Origin: CAVYWD01 sp963772225
GTDB taxonomy: Bacteria > Myxococcota > Myxococcia > Myxococcales > UBA5297
Direction of reading: 5' to 3'
Length of the DNA: 64,000 nucleotides
NCBI GenBank assembly: GCA_963772225.1
Contig: CAVYWD010000002.1
Span: 620,001 to 684,000, forward strand
The position numbers and the translations under genes were made by a program. Below are positions 1 through 8,336 of this stretch, in pieces (within the stretch, counting starts at the first letter, position 1; each line of letters begins with the position of its first letter). The notes under the pieces are model-generated. The model ran no database searches, was not told the DNA's origin, and worked only from the letters and a program-made list of their open reading frames with translations.

Positions 1-1195
1 CCGCCGAGCCGAGGCCGGTGAACTCCGCCGATTCCGCCAGCGCGCCGTCGTCGCCATAGGCGGCGGTGAGCTGGTCGGCCGAGAGCGGCGCTCCGGCGCC
101 GGGCGCCGGCTGGACGACGACCTTGACGGGCAGGCCATACTTCTTGGCGAACTCGAAGTCGCGCTGGTCGTGCGCGGGCACGCTCATCACCGCGCCCGTG
201 CCGTAGTCCGAGACCACGAAGTTCGCGGCCCAGACCGGCACCTTGGCGCCGGTGAGCGGGTGGACGGCGTGGGCGCCGCTGAAGACGCCCTCCTTGTCGG
301 GCTCCTCGCCGTTCTTCTGCGAGGCCGCCTTCCTCTCCTGCTCCGCGGCGAAAGCCCGGACGCGCTCGGCGGTCTCGGCCGTGACCAGGTCGCCCATCAT
401 CGGGTGGTCCGGAGCGACGACGACGTAGGTGACGCCGAAGAGCGTGTCGGCGCGCGTGGTGAAGACCTCGAGCGCGCGGTCCTTGCCCCAGATCTGGAAT
501 TGGATCTGCGCGCCCTCGGACTTGCCGATCCAGTTGCGCTGCATGGAGGTGACGCGCTCCGGCCACTCGGTGAGCCGGTCCAGGTCCTGGAGGAGCCGCT
601 CGGAGAAGGCGGTGATGCGGAAGGCCCACTCCGGCATCCGCTTGATGACCACCGGGTCGCCCGAGCGCTCGCAGGTCCCGTCCTTGAGCACCTGCTCGTT
701 GGCGATGACCGTGGCGCAGCCGGGGCACCAGTTGACGCGGCTCATGCGCCGGTAGACGAGGCCCATCTCCCGCATTTTGAGGAAGAACCACTGATTCCAG
801 CGGTAGTACTCGGGGTCGCTGGTGTTGAGCTCCCGGCCCCAGTCGTACGAGTAGCCGACCGACTTCATCTCGGCCTTGAAGTGGGCGACGTTCTCGCGGG
901 TGCGCTCGGCGGGCTGGCGCTTGTCCTTGATGGCCGCGTTCTCGGCGGGCAAGCCCAGCGCGTCCCAGCCCATGGGGTGCAGGACGTCGTAACCCTTCAT
1001 GCGGTAATAGCGGGCGAGCACGTCGCCGATGAGGTAGCAGCGCACGTGCCCCATGTGCATCTTGCCGGACGGGTACGGGAACATCTCGAGCACGTACCGC
1101 TTCTCGCCGCGGCCCTTGAGGCGGAAGAGCCCCTCCGCCTCCCAGCGGTCCTGCCACTTGGGCTCGATGGATTTCGGGTCGTAGCGCTCTTCCAC
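1..1195 (-). CDS. leuS: Leucyl-tRNA synthetase, N-terminal 398 residues (runs off the window)
   Basis: Class I aminoacyl-tRNA synthetase that charges tRNA-Leu in the cytoplasm. The visible part starts with the family opening (MEERYDPKSIEPKWQDRW) and carries the HIGH-type ATP motif as HMGH at about residues 47-50. A CPGC pair near residue 160 fits the zinc-binding insertion, followed by the start of the editing domain. The KMSKS motif and anticodon domain lie outside the window. The start is a GTG at 1195-1193, with AAGGAGA about 6 bases upstream. There is no ATG start in this frame, so an ATG-only search would miss it. The partial frame is uninterrupted. Confidence 0.96.
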   Translation of the reverse strand, partial: MEERYDPKSIEPKWQDRWEAEGLFRLKGRGEKRYVLEMFPYPSGKMHMGHVRCYLIGDVLARYYRMKGYDVLHPMGWDALGLPAENAAIKDKRQPAERTRENVAHFKAEMKSVGYSYDWGRELNTSDPEYYRWNQWFFLKMREMGLVYRRMSRVNWCPGCATVIANEQVLKDGTCERSGDPVVIKRMPEWAFRITAFSERLLQDLDRLTEWPERVTSMQRNWIGKSEGAQIQFQIWGKDRALEVFTTRADTLFGVTYVVVAPDHPMMGDLVTAETAERVRAFAAEQERKAASQKNGEEPDKEGVFSGAHAVHPLTGAKVPVWAANFVVSDYGTGAVMSVPAHDQRDFEFAKKYGLPVKVVVQPAPGAGAPLSADQLTAAYGDDGALAESAEFTGLGSA

Positions 1196-1253
1196 GGCGG
1201 CTCTCCTTGAGAGGCTCTCGCAGGGCGCTTCACGAAGCACCCCTTTCGACGAG

Positions 1254-1284
1254 AGCGGCGGCGCCCTGGTGGGAGCGCCGCGCT
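1254..1284 (-). terminator. GC-rich hairpin between HDOD gene and leuS
   Basis: An imperfect inverted repeat (AGCGGCGGCGC paired with GCGCCGCGCT, about 10-base loop) lies in the gap between the upstream minus-strand HDOD gene and leuS. It could end the HDOD transcript before leuS. There is no clear T-tract, so this is only a structural suggestion. Confidence 0.3.
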
Positions 1285-1317
1285 CGTCTTATAGGCGAGG
1301 CCGCCGGGAGACGGCAA

Positions 1318-2160
1318 TCAGGACTCGTAATGGGCCAGCAGGTCGGCGAAGCGCTCCGCCGCCGACTTGCAGGCTGCCGCGTAGCTCGCCTCGGTGACCT
1401 TCAGGCGATCGCACGCGGCGGCGGCGCCGTTCGCCCCGGAGTCGTCGGGCGCGGAAGCCCCCTTGACGGTCTTGGCCATGAGGTTGGCCACGCAGACCGC
1501 GTCGCAGATGCTCTCGCCGCAGCGCTCGGGCGTGTGGTGGTAGATGATTCCCCGCATGACGAGCTCGGGCAGGTTCCAGTGCTGGGCGATGAGCCCGCCC
1601 AGCTCGGCGTGATGGGTGTTCAACAGCTCGATCTCGCTCTGCAGCCGGGTGAGGTGGTGCTCGGCCTGGAGCTTCACCATCAGCGCGGTGACCTGCGGCG
1701 GCAAGAAGCGCGAGAGGACCAGCTTGCCGACGTCATGCAGCAGCGCCGCCGTGAAGGTCTCGGGCGGCAGCTGCAGCGGCGAGACCCGGCCCAGGTCCTC
1801 GACCGAAATGGCCGCGGCCACCGAGTGGCGCCACAGGCCTTCTTCGGCGAAGCCGTATTCCGGCAGCGCCTGCTGCAGCCGGCCGCGCACCTCCGTCGCG
1901 ACCGCCATCGCCAACACGGTCCCGGAGCCCAGGCGAATCACCGCGTGCTTGACCGTGGTGATGGGCGAGGCCGCCGCGCTCGCCGCCGAGTTGGCGATGC
2001 GCAAAACCCTCACCGTGAGCGCTTGGTCGTAGGTGACGGCCTCGACCAGCTCCTCGACCGAGGTCTCGCTGAAGCTCACGATGGACGCCAGGCGCTGGAC
2101 CGTGGGCGACAGGGGCTCGAGGTCTCGCGCTTTTTTGAAGATGGGGTCGAGGTCGATCAC
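1318..2160 (-). CDS. HDOD domain signalling protein (copy 1)
   Basis: A 280-residue protein made almost entirely of one HDOD domain, an HD-related output domain found in bacterial signalling proteins; its biochemical activity is generally unclear. Visible motifs are WRHSVAAA, LLHDVGKLVL (HD pair retained), HHAELGGLIAQHW and a YHHTPE segment. No receiver or GGDEF domain is attached. The start is taken as GTG at 2160 because GGAGG lies about 7 bases upstream and homology to the neighbouring paralogue begins there. A longer frame from an ATG at 2238 exists. It lies 148 bases downstream of copy 2, on the same strand. Confidence 0.88.
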   Translation of the reverse strand: MIDLDPIFKKARDLEPLSPTVQRLASIVSFSETSVEELVEAVTYDQALTVRVLRIANSAASAAASPITTVKHAVIRLGSGTVLAMAVATEVRGRLQQALPEYGFAEEGLWRHSVAAAISVEDLGRVSPLQLPPETFTAALLHDVGKLVLSRFLPPQVTALMVKLQAEHHLTRLQSEIELLNTHHAELGGLIAQHWNLPELVMRGIIYHHTPERCGESICDAVCVANLMAKTVKGASAPDDSGANGAAAACDRLKVTEASYAAACKSAAERFADLLAHYES

Positions 2161-2308
2161 CGAAGCGCCTCCGAAAGGGTCCACATCGCCCCGGCCTCGC
2201 ACGCCTTCGTGGGAGAGGTCGCCGGGAAGTCCTCGCAACGACGGGCATCCGCCGGCCCGGGGCCGCGCCCACCCACTGATTCACCGTTCACTGCGCGGCC
2301 CAAAACCG

Positions 2309-3157
2309 CTACTCGAACTGCGTCAGGACGCCCAGGAGCCGCTGGCCCACGGCCGCGCTGAGCTCCGCGAGCACTTCGGGGCTCATCCCCAGTCGCTCGA
2401 GCGACGCCGCCGGGTCCTCGGGATGAATCGCCTGCGGCACCGGGGCGAGTCGCACCGCTTTGGCCACCTCGTTGGCGACGCAGACCACGTCGCACACGGC
2501 CGAGCCACCGAGCTCCGGCGCGTGATGGTGCGCGATGCCGCAGACGATGCCCTCGGGCAGCCCCCAGTGCTGGGCGATGAGCCCTCCGAGCTCGGCGTGC
2601 TGCACGCCGAGCAGCTCGGCCTCTGCCTGCAGGCGCGTGAGGCCGCCCTCGCCCTGCCCCCGGGCCAGGAGCGCCAGCATCTCGGGGTCCAGATACCGGG
2701 CCAGGACCAGCTTGCCCACGTCGTGGAGCAGCGCGGCCGTGAACGCCTCTGCCGGCATGGGCACGGCGCTCCGGCGCTTGATCTCGTCGGTGGCCAGCGC
2801 CGCCGCCACCGAGTGCCGCCACAGCCCGTCTTCGGTCATCCCGTACTCGGGCAGCGGCTCGCGCATGCGGCGCCGCACGCCGCCCGCCACCGCGATGGCC
2901 AACACCGTGGCGTGACCTACCCGCACCACCGCCTGTGCGACGGTCTTGATGGGCGTCACCGAAGCGCTGAGCACCGAGTTGGCGACCCGCAAAAGCCTCG
3001 CCGTCAGCGCCTGGTCGAGCGACACCACCGAGACGACCTCTTGGGTGTCCACCTCCTTGCGCGCGACGACCGCCGCGAGCCTCGAGGCACTGGCCGGCAA
3101 GGGTTCCAGGTCTCGCGACTTGGCGATCAGGCCGTTCAGGTCGATCAAGAAAGGCAC
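2309..3157 (-). CDS. HDOD domain signalling protein (copy 2)
   Basis: A 282-residue paralogue of the adjacent downstream gene. It shares the N-terminal block IDLNGLIAKSRDLEPL, WRHSVAAA, LLHDVGKLVLARYL and HHAELGGLIAQHWGLPE. The whole chain is an HDOD domain. The start is taken as GTG at 3157, preceded by GGGAGGG at about 9-10 bases. An upstream ATG at 3205 would add 16 residues not shared with copy 1. It is probably co-transcribed with copy 1 and is divergent from the MFS exporter gene. The two copies are clearly related but well diverged, so the duplication is not recent. Confidence 0.88.
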   Translation of the reverse strand: MPFLIDLNGLIAKSRDLEPLPASASRLAAVVARKEVDTQEVVSVVSLDQALTARLLRVANSVLSASVTPIKTVAQAVVRVGHATVLAIAVAGGVRRRMREPLPEYGMTEDGLWRHSVAAALATDEIKRRSAVPMPAEAFTAALLHDVGKLVLARYLDPEMLALLARGQGEGGLTRLQAEAELLGVQHAELGGLIAQHWGLPEGIVCGIAHHHAPELGGSAVCDVVCVANEVAKAVRLAPVPQAIHPEDPAASLERLGMSPEVLAELSAAVGQRLLGVLTQFE

Positions 3158-3318
3158 CTCACGACAGCCCTCCCGCGAATGCACCTCACACGTTGTGCAA
3201 TCCACAAGCCAGGTTTGTCGATTGGGCCCTCCGGCGAGCGTCGACCCGCCCTTCGACCGGCCAAGGCTCGGGCCGCTTGACCAGCGTCGCGAAAGGTGAC
3301 GAGCATGCGCGAATCGCC

Positions 3319-4623
3319 GTGCCTGACTCGCCCTCCCTCCACGACCCGTACGCCTCTCTCCGATTTGGAGCGTACCGCGCCTTTCTCGCGGCGATGGGCG
3401 CCGTCTTCGTGGCGACGCAGATCCAGAGCGCGGTCCTGGGCTGGCAGGTGTACGAGCTGACCGGGGACCCGCTGTCCCTGGGGTTCGTGGGCCTGGCCGA
3501 GGCGGTGCCTTTCCTGGCGCTCACCTTGGTCGGCGGCTGGCTGGCGGACCGGCTCGACCGGCGCCTGCTCTCGGTCGCGAGTCTCCTGGCGGTGGCGGCG
3601 AGCAGCGCCTGGCTGCTGCTTATGTCTCTCGACCCTTCGCACCGCGCGCCGCCGGTCTACCTCTACGGCGCGCAAGCCGTCGCGGGCCTGGGCCGCGCCA
3701 TCTTCCGGCCATCGACGGCGGCGCTGGGTACGGAGCTGGTCCCGCCCGCGCACTACCACAACGCCGTCACGTGGCGCTCGTCCGTCTTCCACGTGGCCAT
3801 GGTCGTGGGCCCGGCGGCCGGGGGCGGGCTCATCGCCGCCGGTGGGCCGAGGCTGGCGTACGGCGTGGTGCTGGCGCTGTCCATCGCCGGGCTGGCGATG
3901 CTCAGCGCGGTCGGGCACAGGCCCCGCCCGGTGGCGGCCTCCACCGGCCTGCTCCGAGGGCTGGGCGAGGGGGTTCGATTCGTCTTTCGGCAGCCGCTGC
4001 TCCTGGGCCCCTTGAGCCTGGATCTCTTCGCGGTTCTCTTCGGCGGCGCCGCCGCGATGCTGCCCGTCTTCGCGCGCGACGTCCTCCAGGTCGGCGAAGT
4101 CGGATTCGGCCTGCTGCGAGCGGCGCCGGCGGTGGGCTCGGTTCTCATGTCGTTGGCTCTGGCGAGGTTCGGCCACCTGCGCCGCGCCGGTCCCATCCTG
4201 CTCTGGAGCGTGGCCTTCTTCGGGCTGACCTGGATCGCCTTCGCCGTCTCTCGCTCTTTCGCGCTGTCCCTCGCCCTGCTCGCCCTCGGTGGCGCCTTCG
4301 ACAACGTCTCGGTGGTGCTGCGCGCCACGCTCGTCCAGACCTTCACGCCGCAGGACATGATGGGCCGCGTCTCGGCGGTGAACGGCTTCTTCATCGGCTC
4401 CTCGAACGAGCTGGGGGCTTTCGAGAGCGGGGCGGCGGCGCGCCTCTTGGGCGTGGTGCCATCGGTGGTGTTCGGAGGCCTCGCAACGCTCGCCACGGTG
4501 GGGCTCGTCTCCTGGCGAGTCCCCGAGCTGCGACGGCTGCAGCGGATAGCGCCGGAGTCGGGCGGCCAGCGCGCGACGGAGCCGAGCGAGGCGCCGGCGG
4601 CCGTCAGGTCCGCCAAGCGATAG
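3319..4623 (+). CDS. MFS transporter (EntS/MFS_3-like exporter)
   Basis: Integral membrane protein of about 434 residues with around 12 hydrophobic segments, resembling the MFS_3 group (enterobactin exporter EntS and relatives). The MFS loop 2-3 motif is visible as GGWLADRLDRR, and the second half has the typical GRVSAVNGFFIGSSNELG stretch. The substrate cannot be read from sequence. The start is uncertain: GTG at 3319 is used because it immediately precedes the conserved part, but no good ribosome site is visible. An in-frame ATG at 3193 would overlap the 5' region of the divergent HDOD gene. Confidence 0.85.
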   Translation: MPDSPSLHDPYASLRFGAYRAFLAAMGAVFVATQIQSAVLGWQVYELTGDPLSLGFVGLAEAVPFLALTLVGGWLADRLDRRLLSVASLLAVAASSAWLLLMSLDPSHRAPPVYLYGAQAVAGLGRAIFRPSTAALGTELVPPAHYHNAVTWRSSVFHVAMVVGPAAGGGLIAAGGPRLAYGVVLALSIAGLAMLSAVGHRPRPVAASTGLLRGLGEGVRFVFRQPLLLGPLSLDLFAVLFGGAAAMLPVFARDVLQVGEVGFGLLRAAPAVGSVLMSLALARFGHLRRAGPILLWSVAFFGLTWIAFAVSRSFALSLALLALGGAFDNVSVVLRATLVQTFTPQDMMGRVSAVNGFFIGSSNELGAFESGAAARLLGVVPSVVFGGLATLATVGLVSWRVPELRRLQRIAPESGGQRATEPSEAPAAVRSAKR

Positions 4624-4782
4624 CGCGCCAGGCGCCGAGGCCGAAGCGCGATGGAGACCGGCGCGGCCGCCGGTCAGGGAGCCCCTCCGAGCCTCGGCCC
4701 CGCCTGCCTCGCGCGAGTCGAGAGCCAAGCTCCCAAGGCGGCTCTCAGCGCCGCCCTTCGACCTCGCCGCGCATGAAGGCGT

Positions 4783-5616
4783 TCAGCTCGGCGTTGGGCG
4801 CGGCGTCGGCGAGCGCAGCGAACGTGGCCTGCGCGCCAAGACGTGGCGCGAGCCGGTGTAGACGAGCACCGAGGCGAATACCAGGCGGAGCGACGCCTCG
4901 CTCAGGCGGACGGCGAGGCTGCCCCCGGCCCACGTCCCGACGAGAATGCCGGGCACGAGCCCCGGCAACAGCTCCTTCGCCACATTCCCGAGCTTCCAGT
5001 GCTGGTGCGCGCCCGCAGCCCCCGCCGGGATCATGGCGAGCAGCGAGGTGCCCTGGGCGCCGAGCTGCGGAAAGCCCGCCAAGAGAACCATGGAGGGCAC
5101 CATGAGGCTCCCGCCGCCCACGCCCATCATCCCTGCGAGGAAGCCCGCCAGGCCGCCGGTGGCGACGAAGACCGCCAGCCGCAAGAGGCCCGCCGCCGGC
5201 TCCCCCGACGCCGCGAGATAGGGCTTGCCCATTAGCAGCACCGTCACCCCGAGCATGAACGCCCCGAAGGCGCGCTTGAGCTTCCACTCGGGGAGCGCGT
5301 GCGCATAGCGGGCGCCGATTCGAGCGGTCGCCACGGCCGGGGCCGCGAGGCTCATGGCGGCGACCAGATCGACGGCGCGGTGCGACGCGTAGGTCGCCGC
5401 CCCGGCGAGGCCGGTGAAGATCAGGGCGAAGAGGCTCGTCCCGTGTGCCTCGCGCTGCTTCAGGCGCGCCAGGCGGACCATGAGCGGGATCATCACCACG
5501 CCGCCCCCGAGGCCGACCAGGCCTCCGAAGAGGCCGGCCGCGAGGCCGATGGCCAGGCTGCCGAGGAAGCGCTTCACGGTCGGCGACATGCGCGGCCTCT
5601 CGGGGCGGAACGTCAT
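4783..5616 (-). CDS. TauE/SafE family membrane exporter
   Basis: About 277 residues with roughly eight hydrophobic segments. It has the duplicated family signature: GLVGLGGGVVMIPLM in the first half and GMMGVGGGSLMVPSM in the second. The family exports sulfite, sulfoacetate or related anions. The ATG at 5616 overlaps the stop of the MEMO-AMMECR1 gene (ATGA), so the two are translationally coupled. The last 25 codons are Arg/Pro/Ser-rich. A one-base deletion near 4841 would instead give a more natural Ala-rich tail ending at 4745, so the 3' end may be wrong by a frameshift. Confidence 0.85.
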   Translation of the reverse strand: MTFRPERPRMSPTVKRFLGSLAIGLAAGLFGGLVGLGGGVVMIPLMVRLARLKQREAHGTSLFALIFTGLAGAATYASHRAVDLVAAMSLAAPAVATARIGARYAHALPEWKLKRAFGAFMLGVTVLLMGKPYLAASGEPAAGLLRLAVFVATGGLAGFLAGMMGVGGGSLMVPSMVLLAGFPQLGAQGTSLLAMIPAGAAGAHQHWKLGNVAKELLPGLVPGILVGTWAGGSLAVRLSEASLRLVFASVLVYTGSRHVLARRPRSLRSPTPRPTPS

Positions 5617-7070
5617 GGCGCGAAGCTCTCCGCGAGGTGCTGGGATCCGTAGGCCTGGTATCGCGCGACGGGCGAGCGCCAGCACTCCGGCGGCGAGCCT
5701 TGCTTGCGACAGAGCTGCGCCAGGAACTCGGCGGGCTCCGGCAGCTCCTGCCAGACCTCGGGCAGGAAGGTCGAGCGGCGGCGCTCGTATTCCAAAATGA
5801 TCCCCGGCTTGGTCTCGCCGAGCTGGGCGAGCAGCGACTCCGGCGCCAGGGCCGCGAGGGGCCGCGGCTTGTCGAGGACGGAGATGGACAGCGAGAGCTG
5901 CCCAAGCTCCTCCGGCCGAACCGGCTCGAAGCGCGCGTCGTGGAGCGCGGCGTTGGCGGCGTTCTGGATCACGTCCTCGGCCAAGGGCTGATGCGCCTCC
6001 AAGGTGCCGATGCAGCCTCTGAGCGCCCCCGCCTCGCGCAGCGTGACGAACGCCCCTCGCTCGGCGAAGAGGCGCGGGAACCGCGCCGCGAGCTCCGGCG
6101 GCGCCTTTGCCGGGCGCTCGCCGCGGACCGCGGCCGCCAGCGCGCGCCGCGCGAGCCCGGTCAGCGCCGCCGACTCGTCCGGGAAGAGCTCGAACCGATC
6201 TTCGTAGACCAGCGCGCCGTAGCCCACGACCCGGGACTTGTCGCCGCTCGCGTCCCCCGAGTTCGCGTAGGTGACGAGCCGCGGCGTGAGCGCCAGCCGC
6301 GCGCCGAGCTCGGTCATGGCGAGAAGGACCTGCGTGGCGTCGGTGTCGCAGCCCTCCACCGCCTCCGCGTCGGCGCGCGCCAGCGCCGCGAGGCAGGCGC
6401 GGTCGCGAGAGACCGCGACGTCGTACGGGTGGTAATGCGACAGATCGACGCTGAAGACGAAGACGGTGCGCCCGTCGTCCAGGCGCGCCAGCTCGGAGGC
6501 GAGCCGCCCCGCCTCGGACCGGTCGAGCGCGCCCACCACCAGTGGGACGATCTGGAAGGGCTTGCCCTGGTTCGCCTCGCGCAGGAACGGCAGCTCCACT
6601 TCGATGATGTGCTTCGAGTGCGCCTCGGGCGCTTCGGTGAACCCCGGCTTCGACAACAGCTGCGCCTCGACCGGAGCCACCTCCACCTCGAGCCCCGGGA
6701 CCGCGTAGTGCGTGGCGCGATCGACGGCCGCTCCTCGGTAGTCGAGCCCCGAAGTGTGATTGCCGGCGACGATGACGGCTCGGGTGAAGCCGGGCGAGAG
6801 CTGCCGGAACGAGGCTGCGGCCACGGCGCCGGAGAAAACGTAGCCCGCGTGAGGGACCAACACGGCCTTGACGCGCGCGGTCGCCACTTTCGGCGCCGCC
6901 GCGACGAGCTCCTGGACGGCCGCGTGAAGCTCCTTGGGGTCGCCCGGGTAGAACCGGCCGGCGACGGTCGGCGCCCGCACCCGCTTCCCTGCAGCGCTTG
7001 GGGACGCGGCGCCGGCGGTGCGCTGGCAGGCGCAGACAAGCAGCAGGAGGGCCGAGGCGCGCGCGTTCAT
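5613..7070 (-). CDS. MEMO-AMMECR1 fusion protein (AmmeMemoRadiSam proteins B and A), putative lipoprotein
   Basis: A 485-residue fusion. Residues about 30-290 are a MEMO domain (AmmeMemoRadiSam protein B) with the expected metal-site motifs PHAGYVFSG, AGNHTSG and DLSHYHPYD. Residues about 300-485 are an AMMECR1 domain with the diagnostic GALRGCIGTLEAHQPL segment. The N-terminus (MNARASALLLLVCACQ) looks like a signal peptide with a lipobox-like cysteine at residue 15, unusual for a system usually thought cytoplasmic. Its ATG overlaps the stop of the radical-SAM remnant and its own stop overlaps TauE/SafE, giving a three-gene coupled operon. The biochemical function of this trio is not established. 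Confidence 0.93.
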   Translation of the reverse strand: MNARASALLLLVCACQRTAGAASPSAAGKRVRAPTVAGRFYPGDPKELHAAVQELVAAAPKVATARVKAVLVPHAGYVFSGAVAAASFRQLSPGFTRAVIVAGNHTSGLDYRGAAVDRATHYAVPGLEVEVAPVEAQLLSKPGFTEAPEAHSKHIIEVELPFLREANQGKPFQIVPLVVGALDRSEAGRLASELARLDDGRTVFVFSVDLSHYHPYDVAVSRDRACLAALARADAEAVEGCDTDATQVLLAMTELGARLALTPRLVTYANSGDASGDKSRVVGYGALVYEDRFELFPDESAALTGLARRALAAAVRGERPAKAPPELAARFPRLFAERGAFVTLREAGALRGCIGTLEAHQPLAEDVIQNAANAALHDARFEPVRPEELGQLSLSISVLDKPRPLAALAPESLLAQLGETKPGIILEYERRRSTFLPEVWQELPEPAEFLAQLCRKQGSPPECWRSPVARYQAYGSQHLAESFAP

Positions 7071-7369
7071 GCGAAGACTCCGGCGATGGTTGCGCTGCAG
7101 GGACAGCGGACGCGCCGGCTTTTCGCGCCAGCGCTCCCCTCGAGGGCGACGCGTCCCAGGAGCTCGTTGCGGGTCGTGGACGAATCCCTCGCGCTCGACG
7201 ACCCGCCGGCCGCGGATGGGGCATCGGGTGCGATTGCCAGGGCGTCGGGCACGTTCCCCAAATAGACGAACTGGAGTCCTTCGTCGAGGGCGCGCTGGCG
7301 AGCCTGCTCCATGGTGGACGCCGCAGTGGGCGGCGGGGCCTCTCGGTCCACCCGTCCTTAGCGCCCGGG
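7067..7369 (-). pseudogene. C-terminal remnant of an AmmeMemoRadiSam radical-SAM enzyme
   Basis: About 95 residues can be pieced together from three reading frames. ASTMEQARQRALDEGLQFVY followed by LGNVP matches the end of the AmmeMemoRadiSam radical-SAM protein. A second frame then gives GNRTRCP...RRVVEREGFV, and a third ends CPCSATIAGVFA. The first zinc-type CPxC has Arg where the second Cys is expected. The roughly 250-residue catalytic part, with the CxxxCxxC cluster motif, is absent upstream. Its TGA overlaps the MEMO-AMMECR1 ATG, so it was the first gene of the operon. It could be true decay or a local assembly fault; the frame changes here resemble those elsewhere in the window. Confidence 0.7.
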
Positions 7370-7479
7370 CGAGGTCGGCGGGGGATCATCACCTGGCGCA
7401 CCACGTGGCCGGGCCGGGTTGGCGAGATATCCCAGGTCTGGCAATGGAGGCAGCGCGCGACAGGCGAAGAGCGAGGCGA

Positions 7480-8094
7480 TTACTGCGCGGCGATCTGGCT
7501 GAACAGCTCGCTCACGTCCGGCGCGAGGCCGGGCAACTCCGGAAGCGGCGGCAGGCGCTGCCCCGCCCCATGGCGGTTCTCGCCGCCCGCGGTGACGACG
7601 ACGACTTCGCGGGTCTCTGGGATGACGACCCAGACGGCCTGCGCTCCCGCCTCGAGGTACCAGAGCGCCTTCTCCTTGATGAGCGATTCCGGCTCGTCCT
7701 CGCCGCAGACCTCCACGGCCAAGACGGGCGCGGCGCGCCGCAGCCGGCCGGTGTAGCGACCGAGGTCGCTTCGCCGCCAGATCGCCGCGTCGGCGGCTCG
7801 GGTCGCCCCGAGCAGGTGCATGCCTGCCTCGTTCGTCCCGAGCACGAACTCTGGGTGCGCACGAGTCCAGGTCCCCAGGGTGATGACCACGTCCGTGACG
7901 GTGTCCTGCTGCCGATCGCCGCAGGGGGGCATGTAGAGCAGTCTCCCGCCGACATACTCCAGGCGGCCAACGGGCCGAGGCCACGTCTCCAGGCGCGTGG
8001 AGCTGAATCCCTCGGGCGGACGCAGCTCCACAGGGAAGCGCACCGCGCGCGGCAAGGTGATGGAGTCCTGATACATTTCGCTGACGGTCATTCG
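7480..8094 (-). CDS. Uma2 family (DUF820) putative endonuclease
   Basis: A 204-residue protein with the Uma2 fold pattern, a PD-(D/E)XK-like domain common as a stand-alone accessory gene. Visible features are GRLEYVGGRLLYMPP near the N-terminus, VLAVEVCGEDEP (acidic catalytic strand) and KALWYLEAGAQAVWVV followed by PETREVVVV. The start is ATG at 8094. Its biological role is not known for the family. It ends about 110 bases upstream of the truncated radical-SAM remnant, so it occupies the place where the missing 5' part would be expected. Confidence 0.82.
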   Translation of the reverse strand, partial: RMTVSEMYQDSITLPRAVRFPVELRPPEGFSSTRLETWPRPVGRLEYVGGRLLYMPPCGDRQQDTVTDVVITLGTWTRAHPEFVLGTNEAGMHLLGATRAADAAIWRRSDLGRYTGRLRRAAPVLAVEVCGEDEPESLIKEKALWYLEAGAQAVWVVIPETREVVVVTAGGENRHGAGQRLPPLPELPGLAPDVSELFSQIAAQ

Positions 8095-8336
8095 ACCTCG
8101 ATGTTGCCACCCGGCCCCGTACCCTCGCAACTCTTGCCCCCGCACTCCCCCGCCCTCCGCGGGCGCTCGAGCCCTCCCTGCGTTGGCCAGCCTAAGGATC
8201 GGACCTGCTCTTCCACAGGCCCGCTTGTTCCCATCCCGCTGCCCCACTACGATTCCCCGCCCCGCCCTCGGGCGGGAGTCGCCCGACCCCAAGGCGCCGC
8301 CCAAGAACGAGCCCGAAGCGACAGAGGAGAGACCCC

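Noticed and set aside
170..1210. 346-codon plus-strand frame
   Set aside because: Antisense of leuS; leuS itself has its GTG start and HMGH motif.
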